A stretch of 64,000 nt of DNA. Source: Oscillospiraceae bacterium. GTDB taxonomy: Bacteria; Bacillota; Clostridia; Oscillospirales; Oscillospiraceae. Below are positions 9,246 to 19,256 of this stretch, one piece after another; the first letter of the stretch is position 1, and each line of letters opens with the position of its first letter. The notes below the pieces were generated by a model, which ran no database searches, was not told the DNA's origin, and saw only the letters and a list, made by a program, of their open reading frames with translations. The stretch is from NCBI GenBank assembly GCA_024697625.1, contig JAILFJ010000146.1:45074-109073 (forward strand), in the 5' to 3' direction. The position numbers were made by a program, and so were the translations under genes.

Positions 9246-10990
9246 GAGCCATGATTGTTCTGCGAACGGTTCTGTTTCTAGCCTCTCTGCTTGGGTATCT
9301 TGGCTGGCTGAGCCGTAGAATGCTTCCAGAGTTTGTACCGGCAGTTCTGTTCTCGTCAATCGGCTGCCTGATGCTTCTGGCAGCATTGTGCGGAGCTTCA
9401 GGTGCAGGAGCAGTGGCTGTATGCCTGACAGGGCTGCTGCTTTTGGGATTCGCACTGCGAAAACGAGAGTCTTTTCGAGGACTGCTCTGTTTCTCCAACG
9501 GGTTTCTTCTTGTCCTCTGTCTGTATTTTCTCTGGAACCTTTACGGTATACGTCTGACAGGATATGACGACTTCAGCCACTGGGGTGTGATAACCAGAAT
9601 CCTGATCACACAGGATCGGCTTCCAGATTCAGGGGATGTCCTGCTGTCATTTCAGTCCTATCCACCGGGGATGGCATTGCTGATCTATTGGGCAGTAAAG
9701 ATCGTAGGTATTAATGAGGAATGGTTCTGGCTGTATACTCAGGCTGTTCTTACCATGTCGATGTATATGGGCCTGTTTGCATTCACACAGACACGCCGTG
9801 AGCGCTGGTTTATGTGTGTCTGTATTCTGATTCTGCTCTGCAGTAATACTTTTTTCATCAACCTGCTTGTTGACGGTGTGGTGACTGCTGCTGCGCTGGG
9901 CAGTATGTGCTTTTGCCTGTGGTATACGCATACGTCTGAAGGCAACAGGGTGGGAGACAGAAAAGCAGTTCTCTTCTGGCTTATACCGCAGATGGCGTTT
10001 CTGCTTCTGGTGAAGAATAGCGGTGTTTTTTTTGCACTGATCCCGGCACTTTATCTGCTTTTTAAGAGTGAGAATACGGAGGACCGACGCAGAGGGATTG
10101 TCCTGATGTTACTCAGTCTTATGCCGGTTCTTCTGTGGAGATGGCATGTGAGATCGGTATTTCCGGAAGGAATGCTGTCGAAGCATGCTCTGTCATGGGG
10201 ATACCTCAGCAACACGATTACGGATAAAACCGTGCAGGGTATGAAATATATTCTAGCCAAACTGCTGAATCGACTTTTTTCACCAAAGACAGAACTTGTC
10301 TGGCTGCTGGCGTTCTCCGGACTTGCAGCATACTCAGGGCGCAGTCTTCTGAGAAGAAGAGACTCACTTCTTCGTGCGGTGCTTTCTGTGGATCTGCTCG
10401 CCGGACTGTTCTATGTCTTCTTTCTGTATCTGATGTATCTGTTTGCCATGCCCTGGTACGAAGCTTCCCTGCTTGCAGGGTTTGAACGATATCTCAGGAC
10501 TTTCACGGCATATGCCTGCGGCCTGATGAGCCTGGCGCTTCCGGAGATATGGAGAGACGGAGGGGGCTCTGCGCAGCGCCTGCACCTGCGCTCGGCATTG
10601 ATGGCTGGATGGGTTCTGCTGATTGCGCTTTCAATGGGAAGACGGTATGATTTTTATTTGAAATGGCCGATGGACGGAGAACCAAGGACAGCCTTGGAGG
10701 CCGTCATTGCGGAACACTCTGTCCTGCCTGGCAAGAATTATCTCATTGTTATCGGGGACGAGAACGAAGACCGGGAGTATCTTCAATACATGGCCCGTTA
10801 TGTTTTAAACTCTGAACAGGTCACCGTTCTTACGCCTGAAGAATTGCATGAGAAAACGGACTGCGAAGGAGAAGCGGACTATGTGATCGCATGGGATTGG
10901 AACGATGAAATCAGAAAACAGCTTTCGCCAGAATTCGGTTTACAACCGGATCGGGTGATTGCCTTAGAAAAGGTGACGGAGCAATTGTGA
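9242..10990 (+). CDS. GT-C-like multi-TM membrane protein
   Basis: 582 aa, many TM helices, loop motif LTGYDDFSHWGVITR; overlaps upstream stop. Start may be ATG 9251. Confidence 0.6.
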   Translation: MRAMIVLRTVLFLASLLGYLGWLSRRMLPEFVPAVLFSSIGCLMLLAALCGASGAGAVAVCLTGLLLLGFALRKRESFRGLLCFSNGFLLVLCLYFLWNLYGIRLTGYDDFSHWGVITRILITQDRLPDSGDVLLSFQSYPPGMALLIYWAVKIVGINEEWFWLYTQAVLTMSMYMGLFAFTQTRRERWFMCVCILILLCSNTFFINLLVDGVVTAAALGSMCFCLWYTHTSEGNRVGDRKAVLFWLIPQMAFLLLVKNSGVFFALIPALYLLFKSENTEDRRRGIVLMLLSLMPVLLWRWHVRSVFPEGMLSKHALSWGYLSNTITDKTVQGMKYILAKLLNRLFSPKTELVWLLAFSGLAAYSGRSLLRRRDSLLRAVLSVDLLAGLFYVFFLYLMYLFAMPWYEASLLAGFERYLRTFTAYACGLMSLALPEIWRDGGGSAQRLHLRSALMAGWVLLIALSMGRRYDFYLKWPMDGEPRTALEAVIAEHSVLPGKNYLIVIGDENEDREYLQYMARYVLNSEQVTVLTPEELHEKTDCEGEADYVIAWDWNDEIRKQLSPEFGLQPDRVIALEKVTEQL

Positions 10991-11004
10991 TGCCGTTATA
11001 AGGG

Positions 11005-12441
11005 GTGACAGAGATGAGCCAGATCAGGAATACGGCAGAAGAACACAGAAAGCTCGCATTAATGATTGCGGTTTTTTTGTTCTATCTGTTTTATCTGCTT
11101 TCCAATCTCAATATTTATCTCTATTACAGTTTGAGAGAGACTTGGTTCGTGCTCGCTGTTCCAGTCCTTGTTGCGGGTGTGCTGTACTTCGGCAGACACT
11201 GGGACAAGTGGGAATACCGCCTCATGGTCGCCTATTGCACATGGTTTCTGATTTCACGTATGCTGCATGACAACATTGCTCTGACGGAAGACTTCATGAA
11301 GACAGTGGATGTTTTCCTGCTGATTCCGTTCTTTGCACTGGGACTGTGCCTGAAAACAGAGGAGCGCAGGCGGTTCCTGGACGTTTTTTCTGCCGTGATC
11401 GGGGTATTTTACTTTCTGCTCGGTGTTTTATGCATTTTTTCCGCGCTCTACAGGATTGAATTCATTAATCCCATCTCACAGCAGTATCTGTGTAAAATGA
11501 GAACGGAGACGGGTTTCTCAAGACTGATCATCATGGATATCAATCCAGATACTACAAATTGCTGGTTTATGAACAGCTTTTTCCTGATGGTGTATCAGTT
11601 TTTTGCTTGCAGAAAAAAGTGGTGGCGGATTCCTGCTGTACTTTGTGCGGCTGTAGATTATGTTGTATTGTCGATATGTTATGTGAGAAGTGTCATGGTA
11701 GCTTTCTCTGTGGGGATGGGCTTGCTGAGCGCCCTGATGATTCTCAGACATTTCAAGGGGAAGACAGGCTTACGTGCTTTTGCAGGTATGAGTGTGGTGT
11801 TTTTGATTACTGCCTCCGTAGTTTTTCTTGGTTTTGGTGTGGTATTTCGGAGCTATGGACATCTTTCTGTCGAACTGCGATATCCAAACGCTTCACAGGA
11901 GGAAAAGCAGGAATACTATCTGAGAGATTTTACGAATCCCAAGAAGATAACGGGGAACAATCTGACAGAGATCTCTACAGGACGTGACTGGATCTACAGA
12001 TCTGCTTTTGTTACAATCAGGGAAAACCCCAGCATCCTTTTGACAGGTACCCTTACCAAAGATACGACGGAAATAGCCACAGATTATCTTCGGGAACACG
12101 GCAGATACAAGCCGGACAGAGAACTGGATCACTTTCAGAACTTTCTGCTTCAGGTGATGGTTCTGACAGGCCTCCCGGGGCTCCTGCTCGTGCTTGCAGT
12201 ATGTGTTCTGCTTGTACGCTCTGCACTGCGGCTGTTTTTCTGTGAGCCGGAGCGGGTACCGATCTTTGTCCAGACCCTGATGCTTCCGGTTCTTGGAGCC
12301 ATGATTTACGGCATGTTTGAGATTACATATTTTACCAATGCTGACCACTGCTCACTGATGTTCTATCTTATGGGCGGGATGATGACAGGCTGGTATTATG
12401 ACATTTTTCCTATAAATGATAAAGGAGCCGTAAGAGCATGA
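11005..12441 (+). CDS. O-antigen ligase/polymerase (Wzy-like) membrane protein
   Basis: Multi-TM protein with a large loop (GRDWIYRSAFVTIRENPSILLTG..HFQNFLLQVMVLTGLPGLLLVLA) typical of the O-antigen ligase/Wzy superfamily. Confidence 0.7.
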   Translation: MTEMSQIRNTAEEHRKLALMIAVFLFYLFYLLSNLNIYLYYSLRETWFVLAVPVLVAGVLYFGRHWDKWEYRLMVAYCTWFLISRMLHDNIALTEDFMKTVDVFLLIPFFALGLCLKTEERRRFLDVFSAVIGVFYFLLGVLCIFSALYRIEFINPISQQYLCKMRTETGFSRLIIMDINPDTTNCWFMNSFFLMVYQFFACRKKWWRIPAVLCAAVDYVVLSICYVRSVMVAFSVGMGLLSALMILRHFKGKTGLRAFAGMSVVFLITASVVFLGFGVVFRSYGHLSVELRYPNASQEEKQEYYLRDFTNPKKITGNNLTEISTGRDWIYRSAFVTIRENPSILLTGTLTKDTTEIATDYLREHGRYKPDRELDHFQNFLLQVMVLTGLPGLLLVLAVCVLLVRSALRLFFCEPERVPIFVQTLMLPVLGAMIYGMFEITYFTNADHCSLMFYLMGGMMTGWYYDIFPINDKGAVRA

Positions 12442-13109
12442 ATATTCTATTTGCTGTCGCACATCCGGATGATGAAGTGCTCGGTGCGGGAGGCACGATT
12501 CCCAGACTGATCCGGGAAGGCCATCACATTGCCGTCTGTACTCTGGTGAACCTTGCAGACGCCAGGGCAAACCGGTCCGCCACACTGGCGGAGGACCAGA
12601 AAAACGCCCATGCGATCCTTGGCATCGAAAAGGCATATAATGGAGATTTCCCCAATATCCGGATGAATACTGTTCCCCATCTGGAACTGGTACAGTTCAT
12701 CGAGAAGGCCATTGAGGACTGGCAGGCTGAAGTGATCTATACGCATCATCCAGCCGATACGAATATTGATCATGAGATGACGAGCGGCGCGGCACAGGCT
12801 GCGGCGAGACTCTTTCAGCGAAGAAGCGGGATTCCCCCTCTCAGACAGCTGAGCTTTATGGAGATCCCCTCCAGTACCGAGTGGGCCCTGAACAGCGCCA
12901 TGAATCGCTTTACACCGAATTGCTTTGCAGATATCGGTGAAGACGGAATGAAGACCAAGCTCCGTGCGCTCGCTGCCTACATCGGAGTGATGCGTCCACA
13001 GCCTCATCCTCGCTCAGAAGAGGCTCTGCGCGGTCTGGCTGCGTGGCGCGGTGCTCAGGCGGGCTGTGCGTTTGCGGAGGCGTTTGAAACCGTCTTCCAG
13101 AGAATGTGA
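12438..13109 (+). CDS. PIG-L family deacetylase
   Basis: NILFAVAHPDDEVLGAGGTIPRL (AHPDDE motif) and THHPADTNIDHEMT. Confidence 0.93.
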   Translation: MNILFAVAHPDDEVLGAGGTIPRLIREGHHIAVCTLVNLADARANRSATLAEDQKNAHAILGIEKAYNGDFPNIRMNTVPHLELVQFIEKAIEDWQAEVIYTHHPADTNIDHEMTSGAAQAAARLFQRRSGIPPLRQLSFMEIPSSTEWALNSAMNRFTPNCFADIGEDGMKTKLRALAAYIGVMRPQPHPRSEEALRGLAAWRGAQAGCAFAEAFETVFQRM

Positions 13110-13116
13110 GGCTCCC

Positions 13117-13815
13117 ATGCACAGCAGATTACTGTATCAATCCGGCAAACGGGCATTTGACATTGCAGCATCCGGTGCAGGGATCGTTCTGACCAGCCCG
13201 ATTCTTCTTGCCTCTGCTGTTGGAATTGAGCTTTCGGACCCGGGTCCGGTTTTTTATCTTGCAAAGCGTGCAGGCAGGGACAACAGACCGTTCCGTATGT
13301 TCAAGTTCCGCTCCATGAGAGTGGACCGTACAGCGGATGAGAAAAGCCTCCGGCCGGACCAGGATCGGATATTTCCATTCGGACGATTTATGCGGAGCAC
13401 GAAGATCGATGAGCTGCCGCAGCTTCTGAACGTGCTGCTCGGCTCCATGACGGTTGTCGGACCGCGTCCGGCGGCTATGGATCAGCTTGACATTACCCGC
13501 GGCGGAGAAAACGCAGCGGCTGCGGCTCTCAAACCGGGGCTTACGTCACCTTCGGCACTGTATGATTATATCTACGGTGACAGAATTGAGGACGAGGATG
13601 AGTACAACGAGAAGGTGCTCCCAACCAGACTCGCGCTGGACCGGTATTATCTGGAGAAGCAGAGTGCGGGCTACGACCTGAAGATGATTTTCTATACTGT
13701 CCGCTGTATTCTCGGGACTGTGACAGGAAAACCTGCACTGGGTATTCTGGAAGAACTGATCGATGCGGTGGACGGAGACCGACGGGCACTGAGTGAAGTG
13801 GGTGGAAGTTTATGA
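13117..13815 (+). CDS. Undecaprenyl-phosphate sugar phosphotransferase (bacterial sugar transferase)
   Basis: KRAFDIAASGAGIVLTSPILL..FRMFKFRSMRVD..RFMRSTKIDELPQLLNVLLGSMTVVGPRPA; start set at ATG 13117. Confidence 0.93.
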   Translation: MHSRLLYQSGKRAFDIAASGAGIVLTSPILLASAVGIELSDPGPVFYLAKRAGRDNRPFRMFKFRSMRVDRTADEKSLRPDQDRIFPFGRFMRSTKIDELPQLLNVLLGSMTVVGPRPAAMDQLDITRGGENAAAAALKPGLTSPSALYDYIYGDRIEDEDEYNEKVLPTRLALDRYYLEKQSAGYDLKMIFYTVRCILGTVTGKPALGILEELIDAVDGDRRALSEVGGSL

Positions 13816-14666
13816 CAGTTCTTGTAACCGGGGCCAGGGGAATGATCGGTTCCGCACTGGTAAAGGAGCTTCTGGCGGCAGGATATCGGGTTGTAGGCGT
13901 GGACCGTGGTCCTGATTCCTTTACGGATGACAATTACAGACATTATGAAATCGACCTCTCAGACAAAGAAAGGCTGATACAGATCCTCCATGAAGAGAGG
14001 GTTGACCGGGTGGTCCATCTGGCCGGTTTAGCGCATAAGAAAGAGCAGAAGAAGCTCTCCTGGGAGGACTATTACCACAGCAATGTGGAATGCTCCCGTA
14101 ATGTCTTCGAGGCAGCCGGAGACAGACCGCTCTTGTTTATCAGCACGGTGGATGTCTTCGGCTTTTATGACGGAAAGCAGCCGCTGACACCTGCATCACC
14201 GCTTCACCCTGTAACAGCCTATGGCATGAGTAAGGCAGCGGCCGAGACGGAATGCAGAAAGCTGAAGCATTACGATATTTTCCGATTCTCTCCGGTTTAC
14301 ACGGACAGTGAGAAAAGAGATATCCAGAAGCGCTATTATCTGGTCTATCCATGTGTTGCCTATCAGATTGGTTCCGGAAGTGCCTTCGAGATCCTGAATA
14401 TCAGGAAGGCGGCAGATGAAATGGTATGCTGGTGTACAAAGGATCCGACAAACAGGATCCGAATCGTCAAAGACGACAGACTGATGTGGACACCGGCATA
14501 TATTGGGAGAGAGAGGGAGAACGGAAGGGCGAAGATCCTGCTTTGGACGCCGAAATGGCTGGCAGAGGCAGGCTACAGCATTCTCAAAGGGCTTTTCGGT
14601 GAGAATCAGAAGACGTATCTTATGAATAAAGCCCTGTTTCCGATCAGAAGTACGGAGGACTTATGA
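13812..14666 (+). CDS. NAD-dependent epimerase/dehydratase
   Basis: TVLVTGARGMIGSALVKELL Rossmann motif; TAYGMSKAAAE YxxxK motif. Confidence 0.92.
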   Translation: MTVLVTGARGMIGSALVKELLAAGYRVVGVDRGPDSFTDDNYRHYEIDLSDKERLIQILHEERVDRVVHLAGLAHKKEQKKLSWEDYYHSNVECSRNVFEAAGDRPLLFISTVDVFGFYDGKQPLTPASPLHPVTAYGMSKAAAETECRKLKHYDIFRFSPVYTDSEKRDIQKRYYLVYPCVAYQIGSGSAFEILNIRKAADEMVCWCTKDPTNRIRIVKDDRLMWTPAYIGRERENGRAKILLWTPKWLAEAGYSILKGLFGENQKTYLMNKALFPIRSTEDL

Positions 14667-15520
14667 GAGATATTACCGCAATCATTCCCACGAAGGATGA
14701 AGAACTGAATATCCGCAGATGTATTGAATCCATCCGGGAGCTGGCCGCCCGTATTATTGTGGTGGATTCCGGAAGCAAGGACCGCACAGCAGAGATTGCA
14801 GAAGAAATGGGCGTGGAAGTGGTATTCCATGCCTTCGAGTATTCCGCTAAGCAGTGGAACTGGGCTTTTGACAACTGTGATCTGAGAACGGGATGGGTGC
14901 TGCGGATCGACGCGGACGAGGCCTTCACGCCGGAACTCTGCCTCGAGGTAGAGAAAGCGATCGATTGTCACGGGAAAGATGATGTCAACGGATTCTGGGT
15001 CAGTGCCGATTACTTCTTTCTGGGCAAAAAACTTCATGGGAGAAAGAAGAAGAAGCTGATTATCTTCAAGACGGGTATGGCCAGAATGGAGGACAGAAGA
15101 CGCGATGCGCACATGATCCTTTCGGAAGGCAGAGCGATCGAACTGAAAAATGCGTTTGAACATCATGATTTCAAGGATCTGGATACCTTTGTTAAACGCT
15201 ATAACTGGTATGCTACCCGTGAAGCACAGGATTATGTGGATTATGCTGTCAGGGGCAAGCAGGATGCGGCACTGTCGGATAAGAAAAACCAGAGTAAGAG
15301 AAACAAAAAGTTTGGCGTTTACTATAAAGCCAAACCGTTTCACAGAGCATTGCTCTTCTTCATCTACAATTACTATCTCAGGGGTGGATGGCGAGACGGC
15401 AAGGAGGGCATGATTTATCATGTTCTGTCGTCATTCTGGTACCGTTTTCTGGTCGATGCGAAGATCTATGAGTATATGGAAAAGGGAAAGGAATTCGATG
15501 AACTGAAGGCGATTGAATGA
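14663..15520 (+). CDS. Family 2 glycosyltransferase (WaaE-like)
   Basis: ITAIIPTKDEELNIRRCIESI..IIVVDSGSKDRTAEIAEEMG..WVLRIDADE. Confidence 0.92.
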   Translation: MRDITAIIPTKDEELNIRRCIESIRELAARIIVVDSGSKDRTAEIAEEMGVEVVFHAFEYSAKQWNWAFDNCDLRTGWVLRIDADEAFTPELCLEVEKAIDCHGKDDVNGFWVSADYFFLGKKLHGRKKKKLIIFKTGMARMEDRRRDAHMILSEGRAIELKNAFEHHDFKDLDTFVKRYNWYATREAQDYVDYAVRGKQDAALSDKKNQSKRNKKFGVYYKAKPFHRALLFFIYNYYLRGGWRDGKEGMIYHVLSSFWYRFLVDAKIYEYMEKGKEFDELKAIE

Positions 15521-15540
15521 GTTTGACGGGAGTGGCATAA

Positions 15541-17016
15541 ATGGCCAAAAACATCGCAAAGAACTCGTTTTATAACGTAACCTACAAATTCCTGAATGTA
15601 AGTTTCACAGTCATTGCTGCGGCATATGTCAGCCGTATTCTGATGCCGGAGGGCGTAGGAAAAATTAACTCTGCACAGAATATTGCACAGTATTTTGTTT
15701 TGCTGGCAAGCCTGGGAATACCCATGTACGGGATCAAGGCGATTGCAGTGGCAAGCGGAAATCAGGATGAGACGAACAGGGTTTATTCTGAACTGCTGAC
15801 GATCAACGCCGTTTCGACCCTGATCTGCTCGTTTGTTTACTACGGGATTATTCTGATTCATCCGTTTTTTGCGGAGAGAAGGGCGTTGTATTCGATATGC
15901 GGGCTGATGATCCCGTTCCGGTTGCTCCATAATGAATGGTACTATCAGGGACGGGAAGAATACCGCTATATCATGATGCGCAGCCTCATTATTAAGGCTG
16001 TGATGCTGGTGTTTGTATTCCTGACGGTCAGATCCGAAGCGGATTATTTAATATATGCCTTCCTGCTCGTTGCGGCAACGGAGGCAAACAATATGTTCAA
16101 CTTTATCCACGCAGGAAAGACGGTCAGAATACAGCTGAAAGGACTAAACCTGAAACGGCATCTGAGACCGATTCTGGCTCTGCTTGCCGTAGCTCTTTCC
16201 GTAGAAATCTATACCCTTGCAGACATTACGATGCTTACCTTTATGAAGGGAGATTCAGCGGTAGGACTCTACACACATGCAGAGAAAGGGATCGGCGTAA
16301 TCAAAATGCTGATTTCTGCTGTCTGCATGGTCTTCCTTCCCCGACTGAGCCGGCACTATTCGTCCGGAGAAAAAGAGGAGTTTGACGGGCTGGTACAGAA
16401 GGGATTTCGGACACTTTTTTATTTTGCAATTCCCGCAACAGTAGGCATTATCCTGATCTCTGAGGATCTGATTCGCTTCCTGTTCGGTACCGCCTTCCTT
16501 CCGGCTGCAGATACGATGCGGATTCTGGCACTGTCAATTCTTACTGTGGTGTTCAGCAACTTCATTGGCAATCAGGTGCTGATCGCACTGGGAAAAGAAA
16601 AGCAGGTGATGGTCTCGACGGCTGCAGGCGCCTGCCTGAATGTGATTGTGAACGCAGTGCTGATTCCAAGATGGTCTATCAACGGAGCAGCGGTTGCTTC
16701 AGTTCTGACACAGCTGGTCGTGGTAGGAGTACAGTATTATTATGTGCGAAAAGACGTCAGAATTCGGTTCAGTGCGCGATATATTCTGTCTTTGGCGCTG
16801 GGTACCATCCTGATGGTTTTTGGAGTCTGCCTGATTGGAAAAAGCATGTCACATTACATACCGCGCCTGCTGTGTATGTGTGTGACAGGAGTGGCAGTGT
16901 TCTGTGTCATAACGCTCAGCATGAAGAATGAAGTGGCATTGAGTTTCATGCAAGTGATAAAACGGGTCGGAAAGCGCATTGGCAGCGGGGCCCGGGGTCA
17001 GGAGGAAGAGCCTTGA
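15541..17016 (+). CDS. Wzx-like polysaccharide flippase (MOP superfamily)
   Basis: AKNSFYNVTYKFLNVSFTVIAAAYVSRILMPEGVGKINSAQNIAQYF; about 12-14 TM. Confidence 0.92.
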   Translation: MAKNIAKNSFYNVTYKFLNVSFTVIAAAYVSRILMPEGVGKINSAQNIAQYFVLLASLGIPMYGIKAIAVASGNQDETNRVYSELLTINAVSTLICSFVYYGIILIHPFFAERRALYSICGLMIPFRLLHNEWYYQGREEYRYIMMRSLIIKAVMLVFVFLTVRSEADYLIYAFLLVAATEANNMFNFIHAGKTVRIQLKGLNLKRHLRPILALLAVALSVEIYTLADITMLTFMKGDSAVGLYTHAEKGIGVIKMLISAVCMVFLPRLSRHYSSGEKEEFDGLVQKGFRTLFYFAIPATVGIILISEDLIRFLFGTAFLPAADTMRILALSILTVVFSNFIGNQVLIALGKEKQVMVSTAAGACLNVIVNAVLIPRWSINGAAVASVLTQLVVVGVQYYYVRKDVRIRFSARYILSLALGTILMVFGVCLIGKSMSHYIPRLLCMCVTGVAVFCVITLSMKNEVALSFMQVIKRVGKRIGSGARGQEEEP

Positions 17017-18233
17017 GAATAACAGTTGCGGGAGTAGGCTATGTGGGTCTGTCGCTGGCGACACTGCTGGCGGGGCGGCATCAGGTTACCGCGATTACAA
17101 CGACAGAGAGCAAAGCGAAAAAGCTGAACAGCTTAGTCAGCACAATACGGGATCCGGAGATCGAGCGGTTCTTTGCCGAGGCAAAGGCCGGCGAACGCTG
17201 CCTGCACATCTCTGTCACCACAGACAAAGAGACTGCCTATAAGGACGCAGATCTGGTAATTGTAGCGACCCCGACGAACTATGACGATGTGACAGATTCT
17301 TTTGATACCGGCGCAGTGGAGGATGCGATCGAGACAGCTCTTCGGGTTGCTCCGACGGCGCTCATTGTTATCAAAAGTACGATCCCGGTTGGCTACACGG
17401 AGACGGTAAGGGAACGGTTTCATACTGAGAATATCCTTTTCAGCCCGGAATTTCTGCGAGAGTCCAAAGCATTGTATGACAATCTCCATCCATCTCGCAT
17501 TGTGGTTGGCTGTGCCGAGAATCAGGTGAAAGAGGCACAGGGCTTTGCAGATCTTCTGCTGGAGGGATGCCGGGATGAGGAGCAGCGATCAGGACAGGCT
17601 CCTCAGAATATCCCTGTGCTGATCACACGGCTCACAGAAGCGGAGGCAGTGAAACTGTTTGCCAACAGCTATCTCGCCATGCGTGTAAGCTTTTTCAATG
17701 AGCTGGATACTTATGCTCAGCTCAAAGGCCTTGACACCAAGATGATTGTGGACGGCGTATGTCTGGACCCCCGTATCGGGGAGCACTACCGTAATCCCTC
17801 TTTTGGATACGGTGGGTACTGCCTCCCGAAAGACACCAGGCAGCTTCTGGCAAATTATCGGGATGTGCCGCAGACGATGATCGAGGCGGTTGTGCGCTCA
17901 AACGGAGTGAGGAAGAATTTTATTGCAGAGCAGGTAATTGCAAGAGCACCAAGGATGGTGGGGGTCTATCGGCTGACCATGAAATCCGCGAGTGATAATT
18001 TCCGCTCTTCCGCCATACAGGGGGTTATGGAGTACATCGCTGCTGCAAAGATCCCAATGATTCTCTATGAACCCGGGCTGGAAGATGGAAGTGAATACGG
18101 AGGTGCCGTGGTTACCCACGATCTGACCAGATTTAAAGAAGAGGCTGACCTGATTCTCGCAAACCGCTATGATGCATCTCTGGACGATGCAGCCGAGAAG
18201 GTCTATACCCGGGATCTTTATCGATGTGACTGA
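17013..18233 (+). CDS. ugd: UDP-glucose 6-dehydrogenase (nucleotide sugar dehydrogenase)
   Basis: RITVAGVGYVGLSLATLLA..VIKSTIPVGYT..FSPEFLRE..GYGGYCLPKDTRQL. Confidence 0.85.
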   Translation: MRITVAGVGYVGLSLATLLAGRHQVTAITTTESKAKKLNSLVSTIRDPEIERFFAEAKAGERCLHISVTTDKETAYKDADLVIVATPTNYDDVTDSFDTGAVEDAIETALRVAPTALIVIKSTIPVGYTETVRERFHTENILFSPEFLRESKALYDNLHPSRIVVGCAENQVKEAQGFADLLLEGCRDEEQRSGQAPQNIPVLITRLTEAEAVKLFANSYLAMRVSFFNELDTYAQLKGLDTKMIVDGVCLDPRIGEHYRNPSFGYGGYCLPKDTRQLLANYRDVPQTMIEAVVRSNGVRKNFIAEQVIARAPRMVGVYRLTMKSASDNFRSSAIQGVMEYIAAAKIPMILYEPGLEDGSEYGGAVVTHDLTRFKEEADLILANRYDASLDDAAEKVYTRDLYRCD

Positions 18234-18392
18234 GGAAAGCAGGAGCTGAAACGGAAAGCGCGGGACAGTGATGATACGGGACCGATTCTGGCAGCAGATT
18301 GGTTCGCTCAGCTGAAAACGGCAGGACAGATGCAGCTGAAGTTGACAAAAAAATAATCCCCTCCCCATGCTAATGAGACAGAGGAAAAGAGA

Positions 18393-19256
18393 ATGACAGA
18401 TACACAGAAAAAGAAACGACGACTGGCGGCCCTGACCCTTCTGGCATTAATGAGCTGTTTTGTAGCTGTTCTGGTTATGACACCGCACTTCGTTCCGGTT
18501 ACAGAATCAACAAAGATAATGCGTGACCGCATTCGTGAGGAAAGATTTGTTATTCATGCCGGCGGCTATCTGCCAAAAGCTGAAAGTGGTTATTATGCCT
18601 TTACAAACAGCCTTGATGCTGTCGAGAACATGTACGAAATGGGAAACCGAATCTGTGAGATTGATATTCGGGAGACTTCGGACGGGGTATTGGTCTGTGC
18701 TCATGGAGATGACCAGTATCTGGCTGATGGAATGACTGTCCAAGTTGGGGCAACGAGTGAGGCGTTTTTAAGTCAGAAGGTTTATGGCGAATTCCGACCG
18801 ATGACTTTTGATGATCTTGTGAGGTTTATGAAACGCCATGAGGATCTTTATATCATAACAGATGTGAAAGAGAATAATGTGGAGGTATGCAGAAGGATTG
18901 CGGAATCTTATCCTGAGATGAGAAACCGGTTCATCATACAGATCTATCATGCCTGTGAGTATGATTCCGTTGCGAGTTATGGATTTCCGTATATTGTCTA
19001 TACTCTGTATAGAGCTACAGAAGCAGAGACAAATATCTGGAAGCTCTCCGATTTTGCAGAACAGCATGAGATCGTAGCATTTACATTCCCTGATGTTTAT
19101 TTTTTAAACAGAAAGTATCGCACAGCGATGGCGAGAACGGGAACACCGTTTATGTTCCATACTATTAACCATTATGAGATGGCACAGGAATACCTGAAAG
19201 CATCTTTTGTAATTGGTGTTTATACGGATCGTACAGATTTCCGAATGATGGATTAG
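18393..19256 (+). CDS. Membrane-anchored glycerophosphodiester phosphodiesterase-like protein
   Basis: N-terminal TM; VIHAGGYLP..YAFTNSLDAVENMYEMGNRICEIDIRETSDGVLVCAHGDD. Confidence 0.75.
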   Translation: MTDTQKKKRRLAALTLLALMSCFVAVLVMTPHFVPVTESTKIMRDRIREERFVIHAGGYLPKAESGYYAFTNSLDAVENMYEMGNRICEIDIRETSDGVLVCAHGDDQYLADGMTVQVGATSEAFLSQKVYGEFRPMTFDDLVRFMKRHEDLYIITDVKENNVEVCRRIAESYPEMRNRFIIQIYHACEYDSVASYGFPYIVYTLYRATEAETNIWKLSDFAEQHEIVAFTFPDVYFLNRKYRTAMARTGTPFMFHTINHYEMAQEYLKASFVIGVYTDRTDFRMMD

